The notes beneath the pieces were generated by a model. It was not told where the DNA came from. It saw only the letters and a program-made list of their open reading frames with translations, and did not search any database. This document shows, one piece after another, positions 1 through 6,704 of a stretch of 8,716 bases of DNA. Within the stretch, counting starts at the first letter, position 1, and each line of letters begins with the position of its first letter. The DNA comes from Lentzea sp. Its GTDB lineage: Bacteria; Actinomycetota; Actinomycetes; Mycobacteriales; Pseudonocardiaceae. The stretch is from positions 1 through 8,716 of the forward strand of contig JASLAV010000495.1 of assembly GCA_030146905.1 (NCBI GenBank), given 5' to 3'. The position numbers were made by a program, and so were the translations under genes.

Positions 1-83
1 CTGCCTGGTCGTGCGCCAAACCGCTCCTCGGTCAGATGATCAGTTCGCGAGGGGTTACCCGGCTGCATCGATCTCCAAACCAA

Positions 84-114
84 CCGGTTCACCAGCGTGA
101 ACGGAAGTTACTCT
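84..114 (+). promoter_or_regulatory. Candidate promoter and operator of the MFS gene
   Basis: A perfect 6-bp inverted repeat with a 4-base spacer, GTTCAC-CAGC-GTGAAC, lies at 87-102. It overlaps a second small palindrome, AACCGGTT, at 82-89. A TANNNT-type -10 hexamer, TACTCT, follows at 109-114, with a weak TTCACC -35 candidate at 88-93. The repeat would cover the -35/spacer region, the usual place for a TetR- or MarR-type repressor to block an efflux gene. No such regulator gene is visible inside the window. The inverted repeat is seen directly; its function is inferred. Confidence 0.4.
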
Positions 115-146
115 CTCCGCGCCGCCGCAACTCCAGGGGGACCCGC

Positions 147-1319
147 GTGCCCAGAACGTCGACACCCGTGCTGCTCGCACTGCTGGTGGTCTTCTCGGCC
201 CAGCAGCTGCTCACCACCGTCTTCCCGTCGCTGTCCGGCGAGCTCGGCTTCACCGCCTCCCAGCTCGGGCTCGTGCTCACCGTCTCCGCCGTCGCGGTCA
301 CGCTGTCCAGCCCGCTGTGGGGCCTGGCGATCGACTTCATCGGGCTGCGGCCCGTGCTGGTCACCGGGCTCTGCCTGTGCGTGCTCGGCACGGCCGGGTT
401 CGCCGCGGCGGTGACGTTCGCCTCCGACGAGACGCTGACGCCCGGACTGGCGTTCACGGTGGTGCTGGTGTCCCGCAGCCTGCTGCTGGGCGTCGGCGTC
501 GCGGCGCTCCCGGTCGCCGCGCTCGCCGTCGCCGGCACCTCGCTCGAGGGGCACCGCACCCAGGCCGTCGGACTGGTCGGTGCCGCTCAGGGTCTCGCCG
601 CGGTCCTCGGTCCGCTGGCCGGTGGCGCGCTGGCGGTCGTCTCCCTGGTGCTGCCGCTCTACCTCGCTCCCCTGCTCGCCCTGGTGATCACGGTCGTGGT
701 GCTCGTCACCGTCCGGCCCGTCGAGCCCCTCGCGCAGCCGCCGCGCTTGCAGCCGTGGGATCTGCTGCCCGCCTTCGGCGTCGGGTTCCTGATGTACCTG
801 TCGCTCGGGCTGGCGGAGGTCGTCACCGTGCTCCTCGTGAAGGACCGGCTGGGATCCGGTGCCACGGCGGGCGCCGCCGGTGTGGTGCCGTTCGTCGCCG
901 CCATCGCGCTCGTCGGGACGCAGGCCGTGCTCGTGCCGCTGCTGAAGTGGCCGGCCCGCAAGCTGATGAAGATCGGCGCGCCGATCGCGCTGGCCGGTTA
1001 CCTGCTGCTGGCGGTCGCGCCGTCGCTCGTGCTGGTGGCGCTGGCGTTCCTCGTGGTGGCCGTCGGGATCGGCTTCGCGGTCACCGGGTTCGCCGCGACC
1101 GCCTCGTTCGGCGCGGGCTCGCGCCACCAGGGCGTCGTCGCCGGGCTGGTCAACGCCACGGCAGGGCTGACGGTCGTCCTGGCGCCGATGGCGAGCGGCC
1201 TGCTCTACGACGTGGAGCCGATCGCGCCGGTGATCGCCGCCGGGGTGGCGGCGGCACTCGCCGTCGGGCTTGCGCTGCTGCCGGTCGGACCGCGGGCGGG
1301 GAGCGGGATCCCGGTCTGA
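147..1319 (+). CDS. MFS transporter, probable drug/H+ antiporter type
   Basis: This is a hydrophobic polytopic membrane protein of 390 residues, a normal length for a 12-helix major facilitator. Between the second and third predicted helices it has a motif-A-like loop, GLAIDFIGLRPV (residues 59-70). A GPLAGG signature (residues 155-160) in about the fifth helix resembles antiporter motif C of drug:H+ exporters. Export of a small toxic compound is therefore the likely role, but the substrate cannot be read from the sequence. The frame is open back to the window edge. I chose the GTG at 147 because a CCAGGGGG purine-rich stretch (133-140) lies seven bases upstream and the protein then starts just before helix 1; the extra N-terminal residues from ATG 36 are Arg-rich and unlike a transporter. 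A palindrome upstream suggests local repression. The next gene follows after 43 bases but probably has its own promoter. Confidence 0.9.
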   Translation: MPRTSTPVLLALLVVFSAQQLLTTVFPSLSGELGFTASQLGLVLTVSAVAVTLSSPLWGLAIDFIGLRPVLVTGLCLCVLGTAGFAAAVTFASDETLTPGLAFTVVLVSRSLLLGVGVAALPVAALAVAGTSLEGHRTQAVGLVGAAQGLAAVLGPLAGGALAVVSLVLPLYLAPLLALVITVVVLVTVRPVEPLAQPPRLQPWDLLPAFGVGFLMYLSLGLAEVVTVLLVKDRLGSGATAGAAGVVPFVAAIALVGTQAVLVPLLKWPARKLMKIGAPIALAGYLLLAVAPSLVLVALAFLVVAVGIGFAVTGFAATASFGAGSRHQGVVAGLVNATAGLTVVLAPMASGLLYDVEPIAPVIAAGVAAALAVGLALLPVGPRAGSGIPV

Positions 1320-1349
1320 TCAACCGGTGCCACAGCGCATCCGGGCCAC

Positions 1350-1363
1350 TACGCTGCGGCACG
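1350..1363 (+). promoter_or_regulatory. Possible leaderless promoter of the CopC-like gene
   Basis: TACGCT at 1350-1355 fits the actinobacterial -10 pattern TANNNT. The GTG at 1363 starts seven bases after it, where transcription would be expected to begin. No Shine-Dalgarno sequence precedes the gene, which agrees with a leaderless transcript starting at this GTG. A -35 element is weak (TGCCAC at 1328-1333, 16-base spacer). This is inferred from spacing only. Confidence 0.35.
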
Positions 1364-1365
1364 TG

Positions 1366-1914
1366 ATGAGGCGTTACTTCAGCGCGCTCGTGCTGGCACT
1401 GCTCGCCGCGACGGCCGTGGCCGTCCCCGCGCAGGCCCACGCCGAGCTCAAGAGCAGCAACCCGGCGTCCGGGGCGGCCCTCGACGCTCCACCGGAGCAG
1501 GTCGAGCTGACGTTCAGCGACGTCATCAGCCTGCCCGACGGCGACGCGATCACCATCACGGGGCCGGACGGCGCCAAGTGGCCGATCACCCAGTCCGCCG
1601 CCGTCGACAGGACGATCACGGCGAAGTTCGACACCGCGGCGATGAAGGCGGGCGCGCACACGCTGGCGTGGAAGGCGAAGGCGGACGACGGCGACACCAT
1701 CGAGGGCAACTACACCTTCACGATGAACGTCGCCGCGACGGCCTCGTCCGCCGCGCCGACGTCCTCGGTGACGATGAGCGCGCCGGTGTCGAACTCCGCG
1801 GAGACGTCCGCCTCCCCCGAGTCCGACGAGACGCCGATGCTCTGGTTGTGGATCGTGATCGGGCTAGTCGTGGTCGTCGGCGCGATCCTGCTGGTCCGCC
1901 GCCGCAAGACCTAG
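1366..1914 (+). CDS. CopC-domain secreted protein with C-terminal membrane anchor
   Basis: The protein has 182 residues. A Sec signal peptide (about residues 1-24) ends in PAQA, so the mature protein begins HAEL, as CopC-family proteins do with their copper-binding N-terminal His. The CopC/YcnJ-like immunoglobulin-type domain covers about residues 25-122, with [17 protein letters not shown] and GNYTFTM as family landmarks. A Ser/Thr/Ala-rich linker (about 123-157) leads to one transmembrane helix (159-177) and an RRRKT stop-transfer tail. The domain therefore sits outside the cytoplasmic membrane. CopC proteins bind copper in the periplasm or at the cell surface. Here the canonical DGH is DGD (residues 108-110), so Cu(II) binding may be altered. 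The start is ATG 1366 or the adjacent in-frame GTG 1363; no good Shine-Dalgarno is present. The last 51 bp overlap the convergent sigma gene. Confidence 0.88.
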   Translation: MRRYFSALVLALLAATAVAVPAQAHAELKSSNPASGAALDAPPEQVELTFSDVISLPDGDAITITGPDGAKWPITQSAAVDRTITAKFDTAAMKAGAHTLAWKAKADDGDTIEGNYTFTMNVAATASSAAPTSSVTMSAPVSNSAETSASPESDETPMLWLWIVIGLVVVVGAILLVRRRKT

Positions 1915-3048
1915 GCGCTCACGGAGGAGGTCGCGTTCGGCCGGGTGCTCCGCCAGGTCCAACGCGGCCTCCAGGGCCGCCCTCGGATCTCTTCCCAGCC
2001 GTTGCAGCAGGTCGGCGCGCACGGCGTGGAACAGGTGGTAGCGGCCGAGGTCGAGCGCGTCGACCAGGGCCAGCGCCTGCTCCGGCCCCTCGGTCTCGGC
2101 CACCGCGACGGCGCGGTGCAGGGCCACGACGGGGCTCGGCGTCATCACCACCAGCTGGTCGTAGAGCGCCACGACCTGGTGCCAGTCGGTCGGCGGGTCG
2201 CTGTGCACGGCGTTGATCGCCGCCTGGACCTGGTACGGGCCCGGCCGGTTCCAGCGCAGGCAGCGGCGCACCAGGTCCTGCCCCTCCGCCACCAGTTCCG
2301 CGTTCCACAGCGCCCGGTCCTGGTCCGCGAGCAGGACGATCCCGCCGTCGCGCAGCCGGGCGTCCCTGCGGGAGTCGACGAGCAGCATCAGCGCGAGCAG
2401 GCCCCACACCTCCGGCTCGTCCGGCATGAGCGCCGCCAGCACGCGGCCGAGGCGGATGGCCTCCGCGGAGAGCTCCCGCTTGTCGAGGTAGCCCTCGTTG
2501 AAGATGAGGTAGACGACGGCGAGCACGGCCTTCAGGCGTTGAGGGAGGTCGGCGTCGCGCGGCACCCGGTACGGGACGCGGGCCGCGCGGATCTTGCCCT
2601 TCGCGCGCACGATCCGTTGCGCCATGGTGGTTTCCGGCACCAGGAACGCCCTGGCGATCTCGCCGGTCGTCAGGCCGCCGAGCAGCTTCAGCGTCAGCGC
2701 GACCTGGGCCTGCACCGCGAGCGACGGGTGACAGCAGGTGAAGATCATGCGCAGCCGGTCGTCCGGCACGTCCCCCACCTCCTCCTCCGGTTCGTGGTCG
2801 AGCAGCGCCGCCTGCGCGTGCTTCTCGTGGCCCTTGGTCTCGCGGCGCAGCCTGTCGATCGCGCGGTTGCGGGCGGTCGTGATGATCCAGCCGGCGGGCG
2901 ACGGCGGGACGCCGTCGACCGGCCACCGTTGAACGGCCGTGGTGAAGGCGTCCTGCACCGCCTCCTCGGCGAGGTCGATGTCGCCGAGGACGCGGGTCAG
3001 GACGGACACCGCACGGCCGTACTCCGCGCGGAAGATCTGGTCGATCAT
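1864..3048 (-). CDS. ECF42-group RNA polymerase sigma factor with long C-terminal extension
   Basis: The protein has 394 residues, about twice a minimal ECF sigma factor. Sigma region 2 spans about residues 1-72 ([18 protein letters not shown] and [19 protein letters not shown]); region 4 spans about 97-155 ([20 protein letters not shown]). A roughly 225-residue C-terminal extension follows. It contains the hallmark YLIFNEGY (180-187) and [16 protein letters not shown] (267-282), and it is alpha-helical and TPR-like in character. That architecture, with a DGPF-family gene immediately upstream, defines group ECF42. In this group there is normally no anti-sigma factor, and the extension is needed for activity. 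The start is the ATG in a TGATG overlap with the DGPF stop, which implies translational coupling. The 3' end overlaps the CopC-like gene tail-to-tail. The inducing signal is unknown. Confidence 0.93.
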   Translation of the reverse strand: MIDQIFRAEYGRAVSVLTRVLGDIDLAEEAVQDAFTTAVQRWPVDGVPPSPAGWIITTARNRAIDRLRRETKGHEKHAQAALLDHEPEEEVGDVPDDRLRMIFTCCHPSLAVQAQVALTLKLLGGLTTGEIARAFLVPETTMAQRIVRAKGKIRAARVPYRVPRDADLPQRLKAVLAVVYLIFNEGYLDKRELSAEAIRLGRVLAALMPDEPEVWGLLALMLLVDSRRDARLRDGGIVLLADQDRALWNAELVAEGQDLVRRCLRWNRPGPYQVQAAINAVHSDPPTDWHQVVALYDQLVVMTPSPVVALHRAVAVAETEGPEQALALVDALDLGRYHLFHAVRADLLQRLGRDPRAALEAALDLAEHPAERDLLRERLGLAAADQQDRADDHD

Positions 3049-3395
3049 CAGGACGCGACGGGCCTGACCTCGACCGACAGCGGGCTGAGCACGGTGGCGA
3101 GCCGGCGTCCCCACTCCAGGGCCTCGTCGAGGTCGGCCGCCTGGATCACGGTGAAGCCGCCGATGTGCTCCTTGCCCTCGGCGAACGGCCCGTCCGTCAT
3201 CAGCACGTCGTCGTCCTCCGCCCTGAGCACGGTCGCGGTCGACGGCGGGTGCAGGCCGACGGCGAACACCCACGCGCCCTTCGCCCGCATCTCCTCGTTC
3301 AGGGCGCCGAGGTCCGCCATGATCGGGTCGAGGACCTCGGGAGGCGGAGCCTCCCCGTCGGGCTGGTAGATGCTGAGCAGGTACTTCTGCGTCAT
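3048..3395 (-). CDS. DGPF/YCII-related domain protein, partner of the ECF42 sigma factor
   Basis: This 115-residue cytoplasmic protein starts [14 protein letters not shown] and contains the family-naming DGPF motif at residues 68-71, followed by [24 protein letters not shown]. It is a dimeric alpha/beta-barrel (YCII-like) fold. The whole protein is one domain of normal length. DGPF proteins are the standard neighbours and regulatory targets of ECF42 sigma factors, but their biochemical role is not established. The start is well supported: GAAAGGAG (3408-3401) lies five bases before the ATG. Its stop overlaps the sigma start by one base, so the two form an operon. A TGTCGA-N17-CGTAC promoter-like element lies just upstream, within the short divergent region shared with the dikinase-like gene. 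Confidence 0.93.
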   Translation of the reverse strand: MTQKYLLSIYQPDGEAPPPEVLDPIMADLGALNEEMRAKGAWVFAVGLHPPSTATVLRAEDDDVLMTDGPFAEGKEHIGGFTVIQAADLDEALEWGRRLATVLSPLSVEVRPVAS

Positions 3396-3415
3396 GGTGT
3401 CTCCTTTCGCCCGTT

Positions 3416-3443
3416 GTACGAACGAGGGTGACCCGTTTCGACA
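3416..3443 (-). promoter_or_regulatory. Candidate ECF42-dependent promoter of the DGPF-sigma operon
   Basis: Reading the minus strand, TGTCGA (3443-3438) is followed after 17 bases by CGTAC (3420-3416), with the Shine-Dalgarno of the DGPF gene close behind. From memory, ECF42 promoters studied in Streptomyces venezuelae carry TGTCGA at -35 and a CGA/TC-like -10, and DGPF genes are their targets. The -35 match is exact and the spacing plausible; the -10 match is loose. Autoregulation is inferred. Confidence 0.5.
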
Positions 3444-3454
3444 ACCATGGCGAG

Positions 3455-5713
3455 ATGATCCCGTTGATCCTGCCGCTCGACGACCCGCGCGCCACGCTGG
3501 CGGCGGTCGGCGGCAAGGGCGCGTCGCTGGCCAGGCTGGTGCGGGCGGGACTGCCGGTGCCCGCCGGGTTCCACCTGACGACCCGCGCCCACCGCGAGCG
3601 GTCGCTGGAGGGCGTGCTCGAGGCGTTCCACGAGCTGGGCGGACCGGTGGCGGTGCGGTCGTCGGCCACCGCGGAGGACCTGCCCGGCCTGTCGTTCGCA
3701 GGGCAGCACGACACCGTGCTGAACGTGACCGGGGACGGGCTGCTCGACGCGGTCCGGCGGTGCTGGGACTCGCTGGGCTCAGAACGGGCCGTCTCCTACC
3801 GGTCCCGCGCCGGGATCGAGTCCGCCGAGATGGCCGTGGTCGTGCAGCGGATGGTGCCCGCGGACGTGTCGGGAGTGCTGTTCACCGCGGATCCCGTGAC
3901 GGGACGTGCCGAGCCGGTGGTCAACGCCGTGCGCGGGCTCGGCGAGGCGCTCGTCAGCGGCGAGGCAGACGCCGCGGAGCTGCTGACCGGGGCTCAGAAG
4001 GCGGAGCTGCTCTCACTGGGCGAGCGGATCGAGGCCCTGTTCGGGATGCCCGTGGACGTCGAGTGGGCGCTGGCCGGCGGGGAGTTCCACATCCTCCAGG
4101 CACGGCCGATCACCTCGTTGCGCGTCGAGTGGAACGACACCCTCGACGGCGACTACCTGTGGTCCAACGGCAACGTCGGCGAGGCGATCCCCGAGGTCAT
4201 GACGCCGCTGACGTGGTCGCTGGTGGAGGTGCTGTCGAACATGGCGATCGGGCCGCACCGGATCTCGGGCAACATCGGCGGCCGCTTCTACCTCAACATC
4301 AGCACGTACACGGCGATCGGCACGGCCATCGGCAAGGCGGACGACATGCTGCGCTCGGGCGAGGAGACGTTCGGCCGCATCCCGGCGGGCGTGACCGTGC
4401 CGCCGTTGCCGATGTCGCGCCTGGCGGTCCTGGGCGCGTTGCTGCGGTCCGCGGGTGGTCCGATCAGGCAGCAGGTCCTCTACCGGACGCGGCTCCCCCG
4501 GCTCCTGCGTGACAACCCGGGCCGTTGCTCCGCCGCGCACGAGGCGATCGCCGCCTGTTGCACGCCCGCCGCGCTGCTGGAGCTGTGGCGGCGCGACCTG
4601 GACCGGCTGCTGCGGTTCGTCTGCCCGGTCCTCGACGCCGGTGCGCGCATGATCGTGGGCGACCAGGCGGCGTTGCGGCGCGAGCTCGTCGCACTGGCAG
4701 GCGAGGAGGACGCGGCCACGTTGCTCACCGGGTTCCACGACGGTGCGGGCCTCGCGAGCCTGGGTCCGCTGGTCGGGCTGGCCCGGTTGCGGTCGGGCGA
4801 GATCGACCGCGAGACGTTCGCGCGGACCTGGGGGCATCGGTGCGCCGGGGAGTTCGAGGTGTCCGCACCTCGTCCGGCAGAGGATCCCGGGTGGATCTCC
4901 CGGCTGCTCGCGACCTCGGCCGATCCCCTGCCCCTGCTGGCGCGGCAGGCCGCGCAGCGCTCCGCGGCCTGGGACCGGCTGGTGGCACGGCACCCCGCCC
5001 GCGCCGGGAGGATCCGCAAGCGCCTCGACCGGATCGGCGAGGGCGCGCGGGCGCGGGAGCAGGCGCGGTCGGAGATGGTCCGGGCGTTCTGGGTGCTGCG
5101 CGCGTTCGTCCTGCGGGCCGGTGAGCTGACGTCGCCGGGTGACGACCTGTTCTTCCTGCCGATCGACGACGTGCTGCGAGTGCTGGCCGGTGAGGTCTCG
5201 CCGCTGGACCGCGTGCCCGCCCAACGGCAGGCCTACGACCGTTATCGCGCCTTGCCGCCCTACCCGGCGGTGATCCGAGGCCGGTTCGACCCGGAGTCCT
5301 GGGCGGCCTCACCGGATCGGCGGGCCGACCTGTACGACGAGACCGCCGACGCGCCGATGCCGTCGGACGTGCGGGGCTTCCCCGGCTCGGCGGGTGTCGT
5401 GGAGGGCGTCGCGCGGGTGCTGGCACGGGTCGAGGACGGGGAGTCGTTGCGGCAGGGCGAGATCCTCGTGACGACGGTGACGAACATCGGCTGGACACCG
5501 CTCTTCACCCGCGCCCTGGCCGTGGTGACCGACGTCGGCGCGCCGCTGTCGCACGCCGTGATCGTGGCGCGCGAGCTCGGCGTCCCCGCGGTGGTGGGTT
5601 GCGGCAACGCGACGACCCGGATCGTGTCGGGCGACAGGATCCGGGTCGACGGCGCTCGCGGCACCGTGACGAAGGTCGCGGATCAGCTCACGGAGCTCAG
5701 CCCGCCGGGGTGA
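3455..5713 (+). CDS. PEP synthase / rifampin-phosphotransferase-like dikinase with compact ATP-grasp domain
   Basis: The protein has 752 residues. The N-terminal pyruvate-phosphate-dikinase ATP-grasp domain (about residues 14-220) shows [46 protein letters not shown] and [11 protein letters not shown] middle helical region (about 221-640) starts [19 protein letters not shown] and contains [15 protein letters not shown], as in Rph-like enzymes. The C-terminal mobile phosphohistidine domain (about 650-740) has [21 protein letters not shown] with the catalytic His at residue 700. Such enzymes cleave ATP to AMP and Pi through a phosphohistidine and transfer the phosphate to pyruvate or another hydroxyl substrate; the substrate here is unknown. 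Two stretches of the ATP-grasp domain present in PpsA are missing. The start is ATG 3455 ([13 protein letters not shown] fits the family); GTG 3428 is an in-frame alternative. It is divergent from the DGPF operon, and its 3' end overlaps the HPF-like gene. Confidence 0.87.
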   Translation: MIPLILPLDDPRATLAAVGGKGASLARLVRAGLPVPAGFHLTTRAHRERSLEGVLEAFHELGGPVAVRSSATAEDLPGLSFAGQHDTVLNVTGDGLLDAVRRCWDSLGSERAVSYRSRAGIESAEMAVVVQRMVPADVSGVLFTADPVTGRAEPVVNAVRGLGEALVSGEADAAELLTGAQKAELLSLGERIEALFGMPVDVEWALAGGEFHILQARPITSLRVEWNDTLDGDYLWSNGNVGEAIPEVMTPLTWSLVEVLSNMAIGPHRISGNIGGRFYLNISTYTAIGTAIGKADDMLRSGEETFGRIPAGVTVPPLPMSRLAVLGALLRSAGGPIRQQVLYRTRLPRLLRDNPGRCSAAHEAIAACCTPAALLELWRRDLDRLLRFVCPVLDAGARMIVGDQAALRRELVALAGEEDAATLLTGFHDGAGLASLGPLVGLARLRSGEIDRETFARTWGHRCAGEFEVSAPRPAEDPGWISRLLATSADPLPLLARQAAQRSAAWDRLVARHPARAGRIRKRLDRIGEGARAREQARSEMVRAFWVLRAFVLRAGELTSPGDDLFFLPIDDVLRVLAGEVSPLDRVPAQRQAYDRYRALPPYPAVIRGRFDPESWAASPDRRADLYDETADAPMPSDVRGFPGSAGVVEGVARVLARVEDGESLRQGEILVTTVTNIGWTPLFTRALAVVTDVGAPLSHAVIVARELGVPAVVGCGNATTRIVSGDRIRVDGARGTVTKVADQLTELSPPG

Positions 5714-5990
5714 GCTGCATCGAGACGAGCTGCCGGCGCATGCGTTCGCGCAGCAGGTCGATCGCCTCGGTGACCGTCGGCGCCTCCGCGTACGCCTGCA
5801 CCTCGACCCACTTCAGCTCGAACCGGGCGTGCGCGTGGATCACGGTCTTGTCCGACGTCAGGTTGACCCAGGCGAAGTCCACCCGTCCGGGGGCGTAGCG
5901 GTCCAGCGAACCGATGCGCGCCGACGCGTAGTCCCGCGCCTGCTCGGGAATGGCCTCTGCGAGCGAGACCTGGATGTAGTCCATCGACAC
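5697..5990 (-). CDS. HPF/RaiA-like ribosome-associated protein, single short domain
   Basis: This 97-residue protein resembles the N-terminal ribosome-binding domain of the sigma-54 modulation/S30AE family. Landmarks are an early beta strand (YIQVSL), a helix (PEQARDYASARIGSLDRY), strands with VDFAWVNLT and VIHAHARFEL, then the final helix TVTEAIDLLRERMRRQL with basic residues. These factors bind the 30S decoding and mRNA channel and put ribosomes into hibernation under starvation or hypoxia. It lacks the C-terminal dimerisation domain of long HPF, so it would act as a short form. AGGAGG (6000-5995) precedes the start; GTG 5990 is four bases away and the in-frame ATG 5984 ten bases, so either could be used. 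Its 3' end overlaps the convergent dikinase gene by 17 bp. The family assignment rests on pattern similarity and is less certain than for the neighbours. Confidence 0.72.
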   Translation of the reverse strand: MSMDYIQVSLAEAIPEQARDYASARIGSLDRYAPGRVDFAWVNLTSDKTVIHAHARFELKWVEVQAYAEAPTVTEAIDLLRERMRRQLVSMQLTPAG

Positions 5991-6034
5991 CTAGCCTCCT
6001 CAAGACCACGCGGCATCGCCACGCGGCCCGTTCG

Positions 6035-6062
6035 ACACTACGTTTCCTGCTGCAGCGCCGAA
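6035..6062 (-). promoter_or_regulatory. Candidate promoter of the HPF-like gene
   Basis: On the minus strand TTCGGC (6062-6057) is followed after 16 bases by TAGTGT (6040-6035), a match to the TANNNT -10 pattern. This places the transcription start about 40 bases upstream of the start codon. The hexamers are visible directly; activity is inferred. Confidence 0.4.
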
Positions 6063-6080
6063 CCAGGCATTGGTCCCGAC
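6063..6080 (-). promoter_or_regulatory. Partial DosR/DevR-like box upstream of the HPF-like gene
   Basis: The minus strand reads GTCGGGACCAATGCCTGG. The left half matches the mycobacterial DosR consensus (TTSGGGACTWWAGTCCCSAA) well, while the right half is degenerate. The box directly abuts the proposed -35 hexamer, a usual position for DosR-type activators. HPF-family genes belong to hypoxia regulons in other actinobacteria. The partial match could occur by chance in GC-rich DNA. Confidence 0.25.
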
Positions 6081-6096
6081 GGCACAGGGTCCTTTT

Positions 6097-6111
6097 CCCG
6101 CTGATCGCGGG
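6097..6111 (-). terminator. Short GC-rich hairpin after the MPT53-like gene
   Basis: CCCGC (6097-6101) and GCGGG (6107-6111) form a 5-bp stem with a TGATC loop, ending two bases past the stop codon of the lipoprotein gene. There is no U-tract on the minus-strand transcript. It may be a weak actinobacterial-style terminator separating this gene from the HPF-like promoter. Confidence 0.35.
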
Positions 6112-6113
6112 GT

Positions 6114-6587
6114 TCAAACCCGTGGCATCAAAGAAGAAACCTTCTGGTCGAGCTGCTCCTCGGCGGGCGAGCCGACGAGCATCTCGACCGAGCCGTCGGT
6201 CCGCACGAAGGCGAATGCCGGCTGAGCGGTCACCCCGAACCGCTTCCACACGGAACCGTCGAGGTCGGCGAGGTGCGGAAAGCCGTTCATGTCGTGGTCG
6301 GACACGAACTTCTTCATCGCGTCGAGCTGGTCCTGCGCGGCGACGCCGACGAACTGGACCTTGTCATGTCGCTTGGCCATCGCCGCGACCTTCGGGGCCT
6401 CGGCGTTGCAGGACGGGCACCAGGGTGTCCAGAACCACAGCACGGCCGGCTGCCCGACCAGCTTGTCGCCGCGGAACTCCGCACCCTCCAGCGTCTTCGC
6501 GGTGAACTGGAACTTCTCCGGGGGCGGTGTCTTCTCGGCACACCCGGCGAGCAGCAGGACTCCCAACAGCACTCCGAGGACGCGCAT
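6114..6587 (-). CDS. MPT53/DsbE-like thioredoxin-fold lipoprotein
   Basis: The protein has 157 residues and a lipoprotein signal: a hydrophobic stretch (residues 3-15) ends in the lipobox LAGC with the lipidated Cys at 16, so it is anchored on the outer face of the cytoplasmic membrane. A TlpA/DsbE-type thioredoxin domain follows, with VLWFWTPWCPSCNAEAP (active-site C57-P-S-C60) and the cis-proline region AQPAFAFVRTDG (Pro123). The WFWTPWC..CNAEAP and QPAF.F.R.DG segments closely resemble secreted MPT53 (Rv2878c) of Mycobacterium tuberculosis, which acts as an extracytoplasmic disulfide oxidoreductase. The likely job is forming or rearranging disulfides in exported proteins such as its Cys-rich neighbour. 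The start is ATG 6587: GAGGAG (6597-6592) lies four bases upstream. The in-frame GTG 6599 overlaps a Shine-Dalgarno-like AGGAGG and is less likely. Confidence 0.9.
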   Translation of the reverse strand: MRVLGVLLGVLLLAGCAEKTPPPEKFQFTAKTLEGAEFRGDKLVGQPAVLWFWTPWCPSCNAEAPKVAAMAKRHDKVQFVGVAAQDQLDAMKKFVSDHDMNGFPHLADLDGSVWKRFGVTAQPAFAFVRTDGSVEMLVGSPAEEQLDQKVSSLMPRV

Positions 6588-6632
6588 TCGGCTCCTCACC
6601 TCCTGCCAGGGCCTACGGCCTCGCGCCTCCCC

Positions 6633-6691
6633 CGGTTCAGCCGTGGCCGGAGTGCCGGCGTCGCCGAGCCTGCCGGGGATCGGTTCAGCCG
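6633..6691. repeat. Pair of 11-bp direct repeats in the 6588-6704 gap
   Basis: CGGTTCAGCCG occurs at 6633-6643 and again at 6681-6691, 48 bases apart. A truncated relative, CGGTCAGCCGG, covers 6702-6712 at the stop of the next gene. Each copy contains a small CGG/CCG inverted repeat. They lie between two minus-strand genes, downstream of the four-cysteine exported protein and upstream of the lipoprotein, so regulator binding or a weak terminator are both possible. No function is shown. Confidence 0.3.
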
Positions 6692-6704
6692 GCGGAACTC
6701 ACGG

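Noticed and set aside
1..67. Possible divergent minus-strand gene starting at ATG 67 behind GGAG and running off the left edge
   Set aside because: Only about 22 codons are visible and they match nothing I recognise; it cannot be told from chance.
108..1127. Long minus-strand and alternative plus-strand frames opposite the MFS gene
   Set aside because: They are Arg/Gly/Asp-rich shadow translations typical of GC-rich genes; the transporter frame explains the region.
1919..3369. Long plus-strand frame opposite the sigma and DGPF genes
   Set aside because: Composition is rich in Arg, His, Gln and Val, with no domain; both real genes on the minus strand have clear family motifs.
3396..3454. Rifampin-associated element (RAE) expected if the dikinase-like gene were a true rifampin phosphotransferase
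   Set aside because: No GGGGCTTGC-type inverted repeat is present upstream, so I did not call it rph.
6097..6111. Classical Rho-independent terminator
   Set aside because: The stem is only 5 bp and no U-tract follows on the minus strand; kept only as a weak terminator candidate.
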